Shown: positions 50,402 through 60,708 of the stretch, in pieces
Numbering within the stretch: the first letter of the stretch is position 1
How the letters are laid out: each line of letters begins with the position of its first letter
NCBI RefSeq assembly: GCF_001697225.1
Contig: NZ_CP014671.1
Location: forward strand, 1,798,001 to 1,862,000
Length of the DNA stretch: 64,000 bases
Direction: 5' to 3'
Source of the DNA: Immundisolibacter cernigliae
GTDB taxonomy: Bacteria > Pseudomonadota > Gammaproteobacteria > Immundisolibacterales > Immundisolibacteraceae
Notes under the pieces: generated by a model
The model's input: the letters and a program-made list of their open reading frames with translations, nothing else
Told to the model about the DNA's origin: nothing
Database searches by the model: none
Program-made: the position numbers and the translations under genes

Positions 50402-51304
50402 ATGGCCGCACGGCATTTCCTGACCCTGACCGATCTGACGCCGGCCGAGCTGGCCACGCTGATGGCCCGTGCCGCCGAGCTGAAGGCTGCCCACCGCCGC
50501 GGCGAGCGCGCCACGCCCTACGCCGGCAAGGTGCTGGCGATGCTGTTCGAGAAGTCCTCGACCCGCACCCGGGCCTCGTTCGAGGCCGCCTGGACGCACC
50601 TTGGCGGGCACACCATGTTCCTGTCGCCTCGCGACATCCAGCTCGGTCGCGGCGAGACGGTCGAAGACTCGGCCCGCGTGCTGTCGCGGATGGTGGACGT
50701 GCTGGTGGTGCGCACCTTCAGCCACGAGCGCCTGGAGCTGTTCGCCGCCCACTCGGCGGTGCCGGTCATCAACGCGCTGACGGACCGTTTTCACCCCTGC
50801 CAGCTGCTGGCCGACATCCTGACCTGGATCGAACGCCACGGCGACGTCCGCGGTCGCAGCGCGGCCTTCGTGGGCGATGGCAACAACGTTTGCCAGTCGT
50901 GGATGGAAGCGGCCCGGCTGTTCGGTTTCAACCTGCGCGTTGCGGCACCGGCCGGCTACCAGCCGGAGGCCGCACTTCAGGCCGCCTACACCGACTGCGT
51001 ACAGGTGCTGGACGACCCGCCCGCAGCCGTGGCCGGCGCCGACGCCGTCATCACCGACGTGTGGGCCAGCATGGGCCAGGAAGACGAGGCCGCCGCGCGT
51101 GTGCAGGCATTCGCGGGCTTCCAGGTGAATGCGCCGCTGCTGGCGCAGGCGGCGCCGGGAGCGATCTTCATGCACTGCCTGCCGGCACACCGCGGCGAGG
51201 AGGTCAGCGCCGACGTGATCGACGGGCCGCAAAGCGTGGTCTGGGACGAGGCGGAAAACCGCCTGCACGCGCAAAAGGCGCTGCTGGAACTGCTGCTGGG
51301 TTGA
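50402..51304 (+). CDS. argF: Ornithine carbamoyltransferase ArgF
   Basis: 300 residues. Carbamoyl-phosphate site SSTRTR near residue 52, HPCQLLAD near residue 130, and ornithine-site HCLPAHRGEE near residue 255. It forms citrulline from ornithine and carbamoyl phosphate. ATG 50402 has GAGAAG eight bases upstream; an in-frame TTG at 50387 overlapping the argD stop is less likely. Converges with moaC 13 bases later. Confidence 0.97.
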   Translation: MAARHFLTLTDLTPAELATLMARAAELKAAHRRGERATPYAGKVLAMLFEKSSTRTRASFEAAWTHLGGHTMFLSPRDIQLGRGETVEDSARVLSRMVDVLVVRTFSHERLELFAAHSAVPVINALTDRFHPCQLLADILTWIERHGDVRGRSAAFVGDGNNVCQSWMEAARLFGFNLRVAAPAGYQPEAALQAAYTDCVQVLDDPPAAVAGADAVITDVWASMGQEDEAAARVQAFAGFQVNAPLLAQAAPGAIFMHCLPAHRGEEVSADVIDGPQSVVWDEAENRLHAQKALLELLLG

Positions 51305-51317
51305 GACGCCCTCGGCC

Positions 51318-51809
51318 TTATTCCCCCGCCGATTCCACCCGGCGCCAGACCCCGGACTTGCCGCCGTGCTTCTCGATCAGGCCGATGTCGGTCAGGGTCA
51401 TGCCCCGGTCGACCGCCTTGCACATGTCGTAGATCGTCAGCAGCGCGATCTGCACCGCCATGAGTGCCTCCATCTCGACGCCGGTCTGCCCGCCGGTGCG
51501 CACCTTTGCGCGGCATATCACCGCCGGCGGCGTGTCCTGCAGCTCGAAGTCGATGCTGACGGCGGTCAGCGACAGCGGATGGCACAGCGGAATCAGTTCG
51601 GCGGTGCGCTTGGCGGCCATGATGCCGGCGACGCGGGCGATGCCCAGCACGTCGCCTTTCCTGTGATCGCCGGCCCGAATCCGCGCCAGCGTGTCCGCCT
51701 GCATCAGGATGCGCCCGCCGGCCACTGCCTCGCGCTGTGTGACCGGCTTGTCGCCGACGTCGACCATGTGCGCCTCTCCGCGCCGGTTGAAGTGCGTGAG
51801 CTCACTCAT
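51318..51809 (-). CDS. moaC: Cyclic pyranopterin monophosphate synthase MoaC
   Basis: 163 residues. [11 protein letters not shown] near residue 14, ELIPLCHPL near residue 72, [28 protein letters not shown] and the C-terminal HGGKSG contain the catalytic Lys/Asp and substrate-binding residues. It converts the MoaA product to cPMP, the first stable molybdopterin intermediate. moaA is not nearby. Overlaps moaB by 8 bases, suggesting co-translation. Confidence 0.97.
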   Translation of the reverse strand: MSELTHFNRRGEAHMVDVGDKPVTQREAVAGGRILMQADTLARIRAGDHRKGDVLGIARVAGIMAAKRTAELIPLCHPLSLTAVSIDFELQDTPPAVICRAKVRTGGQTGVEMEALMAVQIALLTIYDMCKAVDRGMTLTDIGLIEKHGGKSGVWRRVESAGE

Positions 51810-52311
51810 CGACGAGCAACCCTGCCAGGCTGCACGGGCGCGTGGTGCTGTCCAGCTGCGGGATGACCAAGCGCTGCATCGCCAGCCGGCTGCCGTTTTC
51901 CGAACCCGGCAGCAGGAACAGCAGCTTGCCGCCGGCCAGTCCGGCGCTGGCGCGCGACAACATGCCGGAGCTGCCGATCTCCTGCAGCGACAGCACCTGA
52001 AACAGCGCGGCGAAACCGGGGATGTCGTGCCCGATCAGCGGTGCCGCGGCCTCCGGCATGCAGTCGGTGATGCCGGTGCCGCCGTTTGAAATCACCACGT
52101 CGATGGCCGGATCGGCAAGCCAGCCGTGCAGGAATTCGCGCATGAGCGGCGCGTCGCCGTGGCGGATGGCGGATGCGCCGATGCGGTGACCGGCAGCGAG
52201 CAGCTGCGCGCGGATCAGGTCGCCGGTGCTGTCATCCGCGCGAGTGCGGCGGTTGGAGTAGGTGAGGACCGCCACGCGCAGGCTGCGCGCGGTATCGCTG
52301 GCTTTGCTCAT
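51802..52311 (-). CDS. moaB: Molybdenum cofactor biosynthesis protein MoaB
   Basis: 169 residues. MogA/MoaB fold with [21 protein letters not shown] near residue 14, [17 protein letters not shown] near residue 76 and [24 protein letters not shown] at the C-terminus. Members bind and may adenylylate molybdopterin; the exact role of MoaB varies. ATG 52311 is 66 bases from the divergent moaD start, so the two moa operons share a promoter region. Confidence 0.93.
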   Translation of the reverse strand: MSKASDTARSLRVAVLTYSNRRTRADDSTGDLIRAQLLAAGHRIGASAIRHGDAPLMREFLHGWLADPAIDVVISNGGTGITDCMPEAAAPLIGHDIPGFAALFQVLSLQEIGSSGMLSRASAGLAGGKLLFLLPGSENGSRLAMQRLVIPQLDSTTRPCSLAGLLVDE

Positions 52312-52377
52312 GACAGGACGAACGCGATCGGTAAGCGGGTCGCTATTATGGTGTGCCCTGCCCCGGACGTTTCGACC

Positions 52378-52611
52378 ATGACCATCCAAGTGCGCTTTTT
52401 TGCCAGTCTGCGCGAGGCGCTCGGCCGCGACGGCGCCGACATCGCCCTGCCGGCCGGCGCCCGGATTGCGGACGTATGGTGCGCGGTGACGGGCACCCAG
52501 GCCTTGCCGGCCGGCATCCTGTGCGCGGTCAATCACGATTACGCCGCCCCGGATGCGGCGGTGCGCGACGGCGACGAAGTGGCGTTTTTCCCGCCGGTCA
52601 CCGGAGGCTGA
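52378..52611 (+). CDS. moaD: Molybdopterin synthase small subunit MoaD
   Basis: 77 residues, ubiquitin-like beta-grasp. IQVRFFASLREALGR at the N-terminus and the required Gly-Gly end (FFPPVTGG), whose thiocarboxylate donates sulfur to cPMP. Partner of MoaE, encoded one base downstream. Confidence 0.95.
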   Translation: MTIQVRFFASLREALGRDGADIALPAGARIADVWCAVTGTQALPAGILCAVNHDYAAPDAAVRDGDEVAFFPPVTGG

Positions 52612-52612
52612 G

Positions 52613-53053
52613 GTGAGTGTCGAGCTGGTCGCAGGAGCATTCGATCCGTGGGCGCGCCTGGCCGCCCGGCAGGCGGCCCACAGCGGTGCGGGCAGCGGCG
52701 CCTGCGCGGTGTTCGTCGGCACGATGCGCGATTTCAACGACGGCGACAGCGTGCGCACCATGACGCTCGAACACTATCCGGGCATGACCGAGCGGGCGCT
52801 GGCCGGCATCGCGGACGAAGCCCGGACGCGCTGGTTGCTGAACGATGTGCTGATCGTGCATCGCGTGGGGCCGATCGAGCCTGGCGATGCCATCGTGCTG
52901 ACCGCCGCCTGGTCGGCGCACCGCGAGGCGGCGTTTACCGCTTGTCGCTACCTGATCGAGGAGCTCAAGCACCGGGCGCCGTTCTGGAAGAAGGAATCCC
53001 TGGCTGATGGCGGCAGTCGCTGGGTGGCGCGCAATACGCCGGCCGGGGGTTGA
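52613..53053 (+). CDS. moaE: Molybdopterin synthase large subunit MoaE
   Basis: 146 residues. GACAVFVGTMRDFNDGDSVRTMTLEHYPGM near residue 28, IVHRVGPIEPGD and the active-site Lys segment ELKHRAPFWKKE. It forms a heterotetramer with MoaD and converts cPMP to molybdopterin. GTG 52613 has GGAGG seven bases upstream, inside moaD, and follows the moaD stop by one base. Confidence 0.96.
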   Translation: MSVELVAGAFDPWARLAARQAAHSGAGSGACAVFVGTMRDFNDGDSVRTMTLEHYPGMTERALAGIADEARTRWLLNDVLIVHRVGPIEPGDAIVLTAAWSAHREAAFTACRYLIEELKHRAPFWKKESLADGGSRWVARNTPAGG

Positions 53054-53072
53054 CGCGCCCGGGCCAATCAGC

Positions 53073-53615
53073 TCAGGCGTGGCCGGGGGTGTTCGTGTAA
53101 CGCTGCAGGGCCTCGGTGATGAGGGTCTTTGCCGCCGCCGCGTCGTCCCAGCCGTCCAGCTTCACCCACTTGCCTTTCTCCAGGTCCTTGTAGTGCTCGA
53201 AGAAATGGCCGATGCGCTCGAGCCAGTGCGGCGAAACCTGGGCGATGTCGTGAATGTGCGAGTAGCCGGCAAACACCTTGTCGTCGGGCACCGCCAGAAT
53301 CTTCTCGTCCGCGCCAGCCTCGTCGGTCATGCGCAGCACGCCCACCGGCCGGCAGCGGATCACGGAGCCTGGAATCAGCGTCAGCGGCAGGATCACCAGC
53401 ACGTCCGCCGGATCGCCGTCGCCGCACACGGTGTGCGGGATGTAGCCGTAGTTACACGGGTAGCGCATGGGCGTGGACAGGATGCGGTCCACGAAGATCG
53501 CGCCGGAAGCCTTGTCGACCTCGTACTTGACCGGCTCGGAATCCTTGGGGATTTCGATGATGACGTTGATGTTGTGCGGCAAATCGCCGCCGGCGGGGAC
53601 CAGATCCAGGCCCAT
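53073..53615 (-). CDS. ppa: Inorganic pyrophosphatase, soluble family I
   Basis: 180 residues. VIIEIPKDSEPVKYEVDK near residue 19, YGYIPHTVCGDGDPADVLVI with the metal-binding aspartates near residue 56, and DEKILAVPDDK. It hydrolyses PPi to phosphate in the cytoplasm. AGGAG lies seven bases before ATG 53615. A terminator separates it from the membrane pyrophosphatase gene upstream, so it probably has its own promoter. Confidence 0.97.
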   Translation of the reverse strand: MGLDLVPAGGDLPHNINVIIEIPKDSEPVKYEVDKASGAIFVDRILSTPMRYPCNYGYIPHTVCGDGDPADVLVILPLTLIPGSVIRCRPVGVLRMTDEAGADEKILAVPDDKVFAGYSHIHDIAQVSPHWLERIGHFFEHYKDLEKGKWVKLDGWDDAAAAKTLITEALQRYTNTPGHA

Positions 53616-53706
53616 TGCGTACTCCTTGCAGGTAGCGGGGGACATCGAAGGGGGCGCAAGGATACTGGCACGGCGGTTACGGTGCTGCGTCCGGCCGTAT
53701 GAAACG

Positions 53707-53741
53707 AAAACGCCCTCGCCCCCTATGGAGGGGCGAGGGCG
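53707..53741 (-). terminator. Rho-independent terminator of hppA
   Basis: CGCCCTCGCCCC (53711-53722) pairs perfectly with GGGGCGAGGGCG (53730-53741). On the minus strand the 12-bp stem is followed by TTTTCGTTTC. It lies 24 bases after the hppA stop. Confidence 0.9.
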
Positions 53742-53765
53742 CGTCAAGACACCCTGGCTGTTGGC

Positions 53766-55799
53766 CTAAAGCAACGGCACCAGCAGCAGGGCCACGATAT
53801 TGATGATCTTGATCAGCGGGTTGATGGCCGGACCGGCGGTGTCCTTGTAGGGATCGCCCACGGTGTCGCCGGTGACGGCCGCCTTGTGGGTTTCCGAACC
53901 CTTGCCGCCGTAGTGGCCTTCCTCGACGTACTTCTTGGCATTGTCCCAGGCGCCGCCGCCGGTGCACATCGAGATGGCCACGAAAAGACCGGTCACGATG
54001 GTGCCGATCAGCAAACCGCCCAGCGCCTTCACGCCGGCACCGGGCCCCATCAGGTAGTTCATGCCAAAGCCGACCAGCACCGGCACCAGGATCGGCAGCA
54101 GCGAGGGCACGATCATTTCCTTGATGGCGGCCTTGGTCAGCATGTCCACGGCCCTGGAGTAGTCCGGCTTGGCCGTGCCCTCCATGATGCCGGGGATTTC
54201 CTTGAACTGGCGGCGCACTTCCACCACCACCGAACCGGCCGCGCGGCCGACCGCTTCCATCGCCATGGCGCCGAACAGATACGGCACCAGGCCGCCGATG
54301 AACAGGCCGATGATGACTGCCGGATCCGACAGGCTGAACACCTGCAGCTTGCCGATCGCGTCGAGGTTGGCCGTGTAGTCGGCAAACAGCACCAGCGCCG
54401 CCAGGCCGGCCGAGCCGATGGCGTAACCCTTGGTCACCGCCTTGGTGGTGTTGCCGACGGCGTCCAGCGCGTCGGTGATGGTGCGCACGTTGCCGGGCAG
54501 ACCAGCCATCTCGGCGATGCCGCCACCGTTGTCGGTGATCGGGCCGTAGGCGTCCAGCGCCACGATCATGCCGGTCATCGACAGCATGGCGGTGGCGGCG
54601 ATGGCGATGCCGTACAGGCCGCCCAGCTGATACGAGGCGCCAATGGCGACGCACACGGCCAGCACTGGCAGTGCCGTCGAGCGCATGGACACCGCAAGAC
54701 CGGCAATGACGTTGGTGCCATGGCCGGTCTGCGAGGCCGCGGCGATACCGCGCACCGGCCCGTACTCGGTCGCCGTGTAGTACTCGGTGATGACCACCAT
54801 GGCGGCGGTCAGCGCCAGACCGATCAGGGAGCAGTAGTAAAGACTCATCGCCTGCTCGCCCAGTAGCGCGGTGGAAATCGGATAAAACGCCACGGCAGCG
54901 AGCACGCCCGACACGGCCACGCCCCGGTACAGCGCGTTCATGATCTTGCCGCCGTCGCTGACCTTGACGAAGAACGTGCCGGCGACCGAGGCGACGATGG
55001 AAACGGCGCCCAGCAGCAGCGGGTACAGGACGGCGTTGATGCCAAGCGCCTGCATGGTCAGGCCGGCCAGCAGCATGGTCGCCACCAGCGTCACGGCGTA
55101 GGTCTCGAACAGATCCGCCGCCATGCCGGCACAGTCGCCGACGTTGTCGCCGACGTTGTCGGCGATCACCGCCGGGTTGCGCGGATCATCCTCGGGGATG
55201 CCGGCCTCGACCTTGCCCACCAGGTCGGCGCCCACGTCCGCGCCCTTGGTGAAGATGCCGCCGCCCAGCCGGGCAAAAATCGAAATCAGCGAGCCACCAA
55301 AGGCCAGGCCCACCAGCGAATGCAGCGCGTGGTCCGCGTCCGTCACCTGCAGCATCGCCAGGTAGTAGCCGGCCACGCCCAGCAGGCCCAGGCCGACCAC
55401 CAGCATGCCGGTGATGGCGCCGCCGCGAAACGCCACCTGCAGCGCCGGATTGAGGCCGATGCTGGCGGCGTGCGCCGTGCGCACATTGGCGCGCACCGAT
55501 ACGTTCATGCCGATGTAGCCGGTCAGGCCGGACAGCACCGCACCGACCGCGAAGCCGCCCGCGGTCGGCCAATCCAGGGCCAGGCCCAGCACCGCGAACA
55601 GCACCACGCCGACCACCGCGATGGTCGTGTACTGGCGGTTCAGGTAAGCCTGCGCACCGGCCTGGATGGCGGCGGCGATTTCCTGCATGCGCGCATTGCC
55701 GGCCGGCTGCGCGACGATCCAGCGCACGGCCAGCAGGCCGTAGACGATGGCCACTGCGCCCGCTGCAATCGCGAGCCACAGAGCGAGGTCGATGGTCAT
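53766..55799 (-). CDS. hppA: Membrane-bound H+-translocating pyrophosphatase (K+-independent type)
   Basis: 677 residues with about sixteen membrane helices. Substrate-site motifs [39 protein letters not shown] and [21 protein letters not shown] are complete. It couples PPi hydrolysis to H+ export. [24 protein letters not shown] has Lys where K+-dependent enzymes have Ala, and Thr three residues on, which marks the K+-independent subfamily. AGGGGGGAAG lies before ATG 55799. Transcribed alone. Confidence 0.96.
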   Translation of the reverse strand: MTIDLALWLAIAAGAVAIVYGLLAVRWIVAQPAGNARMQEIAAAIQAGAQAYLNRQYTTIAVVGVVLFAVLGLALDWPTAGGFAVGAVLSGLTGYIGMNVSVRANVRTAHAASIGLNPALQVAFRGGAITGMLVVGLGLLGVAGYYLAMLQVTDADHALHSLVGLAFGGSLISIFARLGGGIFTKGADVGADLVGKVEAGIPEDDPRNPAVIADNVGDNVGDCAGMAADLFETYAVTLVATMLLAGLTMQALGINAVLYPLLLGAVSIVASVAGTFFVKVSDGGKIMNALYRGVAVSGVLAAVAFYPISTALLGEQAMSLYYCSLIGLALTAAMVVITEYYTATEYGPVRGIAAASQTGHGTNVIAGLAVSMRSTALPVLAVCVAIGASYQLGGLYGIAIAATAMLSMTGMIVALDAYGPITDNGGGIAEMAGLPGNVRTITDALDAVGNTTKAVTKGYAIGSAGLAALVLFADYTANLDAIGKLQVFSLSDPAVIIGLFIGGLVPYLFGAMAMEAVGRAAGSVVVEVRRQFKEIPGIMEGTAKPDYSRAVDMLTKAAIKEMIVPSLLPILVPVLVGFGMNYLMGPGAGVKALGGLLIGTIVTGLFVAISMCTGGGAWDNAKKYVEEGHYGGKGSETHKAAVTGDTVGDPYKDTAGPAINPLIKIINIVALLLVPLL

Positions 55800-55874
55800 G
55801 AACTTCCCCCCTTTATGATGTATCAAGGTCCAGGCAGGCCCGCCGCGGCAGGCACTGTGCACAAAAGGCGCCGG

Positions 55875-55880
55875 ATTATA
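55875..55880 (-). promoter_or_regulatory. Candidate hppA -10 element
   Basis: A perfect TATAAT on the minus strand, about 75 bases before the hppA ATG. No good -35 is visible at the proper distance. Confidence 0.5.
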
Positions 55881-55910
55881 GCCTCAAGCCCCCGCCGCAC
55901 CGGCGCGCGT

Positions 55911-55939
55911 TTGACGTCGCGCCGACCGATACCTTAGCT
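55911..55939 (+). promoter_or_regulatory. Candidate adk promoter
   Basis: TTGACG (55911-55916) and TTAGCT (55934-55939) with a 17-base spacer; initiation would be near 55946, 70 bases before the adk ATG. Confidence 0.45.
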
Positions 55940-56015
55940 TTCCCCGGCTTGATGTCCATATCCCGCCCGATGCGGCGGTGTGTGCCTCCCTTCACTGCGT
56001 CTTAAAGGATTTCTC

Positions 56016-57672
<1,657 letters not shown>

Positions 57673-57673
57673 C

Positions 57674-58486
57674 ATGGACCGCTACGCCGTGTTCGGCCAC
57701 CCGGTCGGCCACAGCAAATCGCCGCAGATTCACGCCGCGTTTGCCGCCCAGACCGGGCAGAGCCTCAGCTACGAGGCGATCGACGCGCCTCCGGATGGCT
57801 TCGCCGAGGCGCTGCGGGACTTCATCGAGCAGGGCGGGCGGGGCTGCAACGTCACGGTGCCGTTCAAGGACGAGGCCTATCGTCTGGCGGACCGCTGCGA
57901 TGCATTGGCCGGGCAGGCGCAGGCGGTCAACACGCTGCGGGTCGAGCCGGGCGGGCGCCTGGCCGGCTTCAACACCGACGGCATCGGACTGCTGCGCGAC
58001 CTGACGCAGAACCTCGGTCTCGTGCTCGCCGGCCGGCGCGTGCTGCTGGTCGGTGCCGGCGGTGCTGCGGCCGGCATCGTCGGTCCGCTGCTGGCCGCGG
58101 GCATCGCGCAGCTGGTGATCGTGAACCGCACGCCGCAGCGGGCCGGCGACCTTGCACGACGCTTCGCCGCCCACGGGCCGGTCCGCGCCGCGCCCCTGCA
58201 GGCGCCCGGCAGCGGTTTCGATCTGGTACTGAACGCCACCGCCGCCGGTCTTGGCGGTCGGGCGCCCGATTTGCCTGTGGCCGTGTTCAGCCCGGAAACG
58301 GTGGCCTACGACCTTGTTTACGGCCCCGCCGCCGGGCCGTTTCTGGCGCTCGCCCGGCAGGCCGGGGCAGGTGCCTGCCACGACGGCCTCGGCATGCTGG
58401 TTGAGCAGGCGGCGGAAGCCTTCTGGCTGTGGCGGGGTGTGCGCCCCGCCACAGCGCCGGTCATCGCCGCCTTGCGCGGCGCCTGA
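57674..58486 (+). CDS. aroE: Shikimate dehydrogenase AroE
   Basis: 270 residues. Shikimate-binding GHPVGHSKSPQIH, NVTVPFKDEAY with catalytic Lys near residue 65, NTDGIGL with catalytic Asp, NADP-binding GAGGAAAGIV and VNRTPQRA, then DLVYGP and GLGMLVEQAAEAF. It reduces 3-dehydroshikimate in aromatic amino-acid synthesis. One base separates it from the hemB stop. Confidence 0.97.
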   Translation: MDRYAVFGHPVGHSKSPQIHAAFAAQTGQSLSYEAIDAPPDGFAEALRDFIEQGGRGCNVTVPFKDEAYRLADRCDALAGQAQAVNTLRVEPGGRLAGFNTDGIGLLRDLTQNLGLVLAGRRVLLVGAGGAAAGIVGPLLAAGIAQLVIVNRTPQRAGDLARRFAAHGPVRAAPLQAPGSGFDLVLNATAAGLGGRAPDLPVAVFSPETVAYDLVYGPAAGPFLALARQAGAGACHDGLGMLVEQAAEAFWLWRGVRPATAPVIAALRGA

Positions 58487-58547
58487 GGAATCGCTGCATC
58501 AGTCCGGGTTGCCCGGCGCGCCCGCCAAAAGCGGTAGACGCCGGCCT

Positions 58548-58895
58548 TTAGCCTTCGGCCACCGCAGCGCCGTTGGGGCCGTGGTGGTCCTGCGTGCGGT
58601 CCATATGCTCGCGCAGCTGCCGCGCGGCGGCGTCGAAAGCGTCGCGCAGCGCGACGTACAGGTCCTCGTTCGGCTCGCGCTTGACCACCAGTTCTGCGCC
58701 CGGCACGGTCAGGTCGATGTGCACGTTGTACAGCACGCCCTTGTGGTGGTGCTTGTGTGGGCATTCGATCACCACCCGGCAGGCCATGATCCGGTCGCTG
58801 AACTGGTCGAGTTTTTCGGCCTTCTTGCGCACGGCCGTTTCGATGGCCTCGGTCAGCTCGATATCGCGGGCGGTGATCTGAAGCGGTAAACGCAT
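58548..58895 (-). CDS. hpf: Ribosome hibernation promoting factor, short HPF/YfiA family
   Basis: 115 residues. LQITARDIELTEAIETAVRKKAEKL opening, VHIDLTVPGAELVVKREPNEDLYVALRDAFDAAARQL in the beta-alpha half; the rest is a short acidic tail with DRTQDHHG. Short-form HPF binds the 30S decoding centre and helps form 100S dimers in stationary phase. It is isolated here, without rpoN next to it. Converges with aroE. Confidence 0.93.
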   Translation of the reverse strand: MRLPLQITARDIELTEAIETAVRKKAEKLDQFSDRIMACRVVIECPHKHHHKGVLYNVHIDLTVPGAELVVKREPNEDLYVALRDAFDAAARQLREHMDRTQDHHGPNGAAVAEG

Positions 58896-59013
58896 GGAGT
58901 TCTCCTTGGAATGACTTCGACAGGGCGGCGCCGCGGTTTCCCCATCCACAAGGCACGCGCCGGTTTTCAATCTACGCCCTGCCCACGACATCGGCAAACG
59001 CATCGCCGCCGCG

Positions 59014-59055
59014 TTGACAGGGCACCCCGTAGCAGGGGTAAGGTGCCTCTTTTTC
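59014..59055 (+). promoter_or_regulatory. Promoter-like TTGACA followed by a terminator-like hairpin before the NUDIX gene
   Basis: TTGACA (59014-59019) and TAAGGT (59039-59044) are 19 bases apart. GGCACC (59021-59026) pairs with GGTGCC (59042-59047), with CC/GG pairing inside and a TAA bulge, followed by TCTTTTTC. The region could be promoter, attenuator or terminator; overlap of the -10 with the stem makes the reading ambiguous. Confidence 0.45.
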
Positions 59056-59068
59056 TTGCATTCAGGCC

Positions 59069-59737
59069 ATGATCAGCCTCAGTTCACTGTCCCCACCGTC
59101 GCTGCGGGAACGGCTGCTCGCCGCGTTGAGCGGGCCGCTGCCGGGGCGCAGCGGTCAGGCACGCATGGCACCGGCACCCTACTTCGGCAGTATGGATGAG
59201 CGCTGGCTGGCCATCCCGCAGGATCACCGCGAGGCCGCCGTGCTGCTGCTGCTGTACCCAGGTGCGGGCGGCCACCCGGCGCTGGCGCTGATCCGCCGTC
59301 CCGACTACGACGGCCCGCACAGCGGCCAGGTTGCCCTGCCGGGCGGTCGGCGCGAGGGCGACGAGGCGCTGGCGCACACGGCGCTGCGCGAAACCCAGGA
59401 GGAACTGGGCGTCGACCCGGCCGCGCTCGATCTGCTGGGCGCGCTCTCGCCGCTGTACGTGCGGGCCAGCAATCATCTGGTCTATCCGTTCGTGGCCAGC
59501 GCGGCGGCGCGGCCGGATTTCGTGCCCTGCGCGCGCGAGGTGGCGGCAGTCATCGAAACCCCGCTCGAGCGCCTGCTGAACCCACGTTACCGCGGCTTCG
59601 AGGTGGTGCGCTTCGAGTCGCTGGGCCGCGTGCGCGTGCCCTATTTCGCGCTGCCGGGCACGCGCATCTGGGGCGCCACCGGCATGATCCTGGGCGAATT
59701 CCTGACCGTGCTGGAGCAGACCCATGACGCCGCCTGA
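59069..59737 (+). CDS. NUDIX hydrolase, CoA pyrophosphatase family
   Basis: 222 residues. HSGQVALPGGRREGDEALAHTALRETQEELGV contains the UPF0035 signature and the NUDIX box GxxxxxExxxxxxxRExxEExG near residue 101. Members split coenzyme A or dephospho-CoA diphosphate bonds, so a role in CoA turnover is expected. First gene of an apparent four-gene operon; overlaps the next gene by 14 bases. Confidence 0.92.
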   Translation: MISLSSLSPPSLRERLLAALSGPLPGRSGQARMAPAPYFGSMDERWLAIPQDHREAAVLLLLYPGAGGHPALALIRRPDYDGPHSGQVALPGGRREGDEALAHTALRETQEELGVDPAALDLLGALSPLYVRASNHLVYPFVASAAARPDFVPCAREVAAVIETPLERLLNPRYRGFEVVRFESLGRVRVPYFALPGTRIWGATGMILGEFLTVLEQTHDAA

Positions 59738-60707
59738 GGTTGCCAGCGCCTGCATCGATGCCTGTCAGGTGGCGGCCGATGCATGCAGCGGCTGCGGCCG
59801 GCGCCTGGACGACATCGCCGCCTGGCCCGGCGCCGGCAGTGGCGAACGGATCGGCATCCTCCTGCAGGCCGCGCGCCGGCTGGCCGACGGGGCGCCACGG
59901 CCCTGGCCGCGGCGCGTGCGCGACGGGCTCGGCAACGAACTGCTGCTGGCCGGCCCGCCGCAGCGCATCGTCTCGCTGGTGCCCTCGCAGACCGAGCTGC
60001 TGTTCGATCTGGGCGCCGGCGAGCGGGTGGTCGGGGTAACAAAGTTCTGCGTGCATCCGGCGCAGGCGCGCGCCAGTCGGCGCAGCGTCGGCGGCACCAA
60101 AACGCCAGATATCGAGCGCATTCGGGCGCTCACCCCGGATCTGGTGCTGGCCAACCGCGAGGAGAACCGCGCCCAGGACGTGGCCGCCATCGCCGCCTTT
60201 GCGCCAGTGTACGTGACCGAAGCCAACACCGTGGCGCAGGCGCTGGCCATGGCCCGCGCGGTGGGCTTTGCACTGGGCGCCGAAGCCGCCGCCGCGCGTA
60301 TCGCGGCCGACGTCGAGGCGGCTTTCAGTGAGCTGCCGCGGCTGGACGGCCTGCGCTGCGCGTACCTGATCTGGCGCCGGCCGTGGATGGCTGCCGGTGG
60401 CGGCAGCTTCATCGACGATGTGCTGCGGCGCCTGGGTCTTGCCAACGTGTTCGCGGGCCGCCCGCGTTACCCGGAAGTGACGGCCGCCGACCTGGCCACC
60501 GCCGCGCCGGACGTGGTGCTGCTGTCGTCGGAGCCGTATCCGTTCAAACCGGCGCATGCGCAGGAACTGGCGGACGTGTTGCCGCAGGCGCGCATCCTGC
60601 CGGTCGACGGCGAGATGTTCTGCTGGCCGGGCAGCCGCCTGCTGGCGGCGGCCGGTTATTTTCATGAACTGTTGCCGCACCTTGCCGGCAATGCAGGGGT
60701 GCAATGA
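59724..60707 (+). CDS. Fusion of DUF1289-like Cys domain and BtuF-like metal-receptor domain
   Basis: 327 residues. Residues about 8-50 (ACIDACQ...CSGCGRRLDDIAAW) carry four cysteines spaced as in DUF1289. From about residue 75, RIVSLVPSQTELLFDLGAGERVVGVTKFCVHP begins a helical-backbone (BtuF/FhuD-type) binding domain that runs to the end. There is no signal peptide or lipobox, so it is not an ordinary periplasmic corrinoid or siderophore receptor. I infer a cytoplasmic ligand- or metal-binding protein; function unknown. Overlaps the NUDIX gene by 14 bases. Confidence 0.85.
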   Translation: MTPPEVASACIDACQVAADACSGCGRRLDDIAAWPGAGSGERIGILLQAARRLADGAPRPWPRRVRDGLGNELLLAGPPQRIVSLVPSQTELLFDLGAGERVVGVTKFCVHPAQARASRRSVGGTKTPDIERIRALTPDLVLANREENRAQDVAAIAAFAPVYVTEANTVAQALAMARAVGFALGAEAAAARIAADVEAAFSELPRLDGLRCAYLIWRRPWMAAGGGSFIDDVLRRLGLANVFAGRPRYPEVTAADLATAAPDVVLLSSEPYPFKPAHAQELADVLPQARILPVDGEMFCWPGSRLLAAAGYFHELLPHLAGNAGVQ

Positions 60708-60708
60708 C

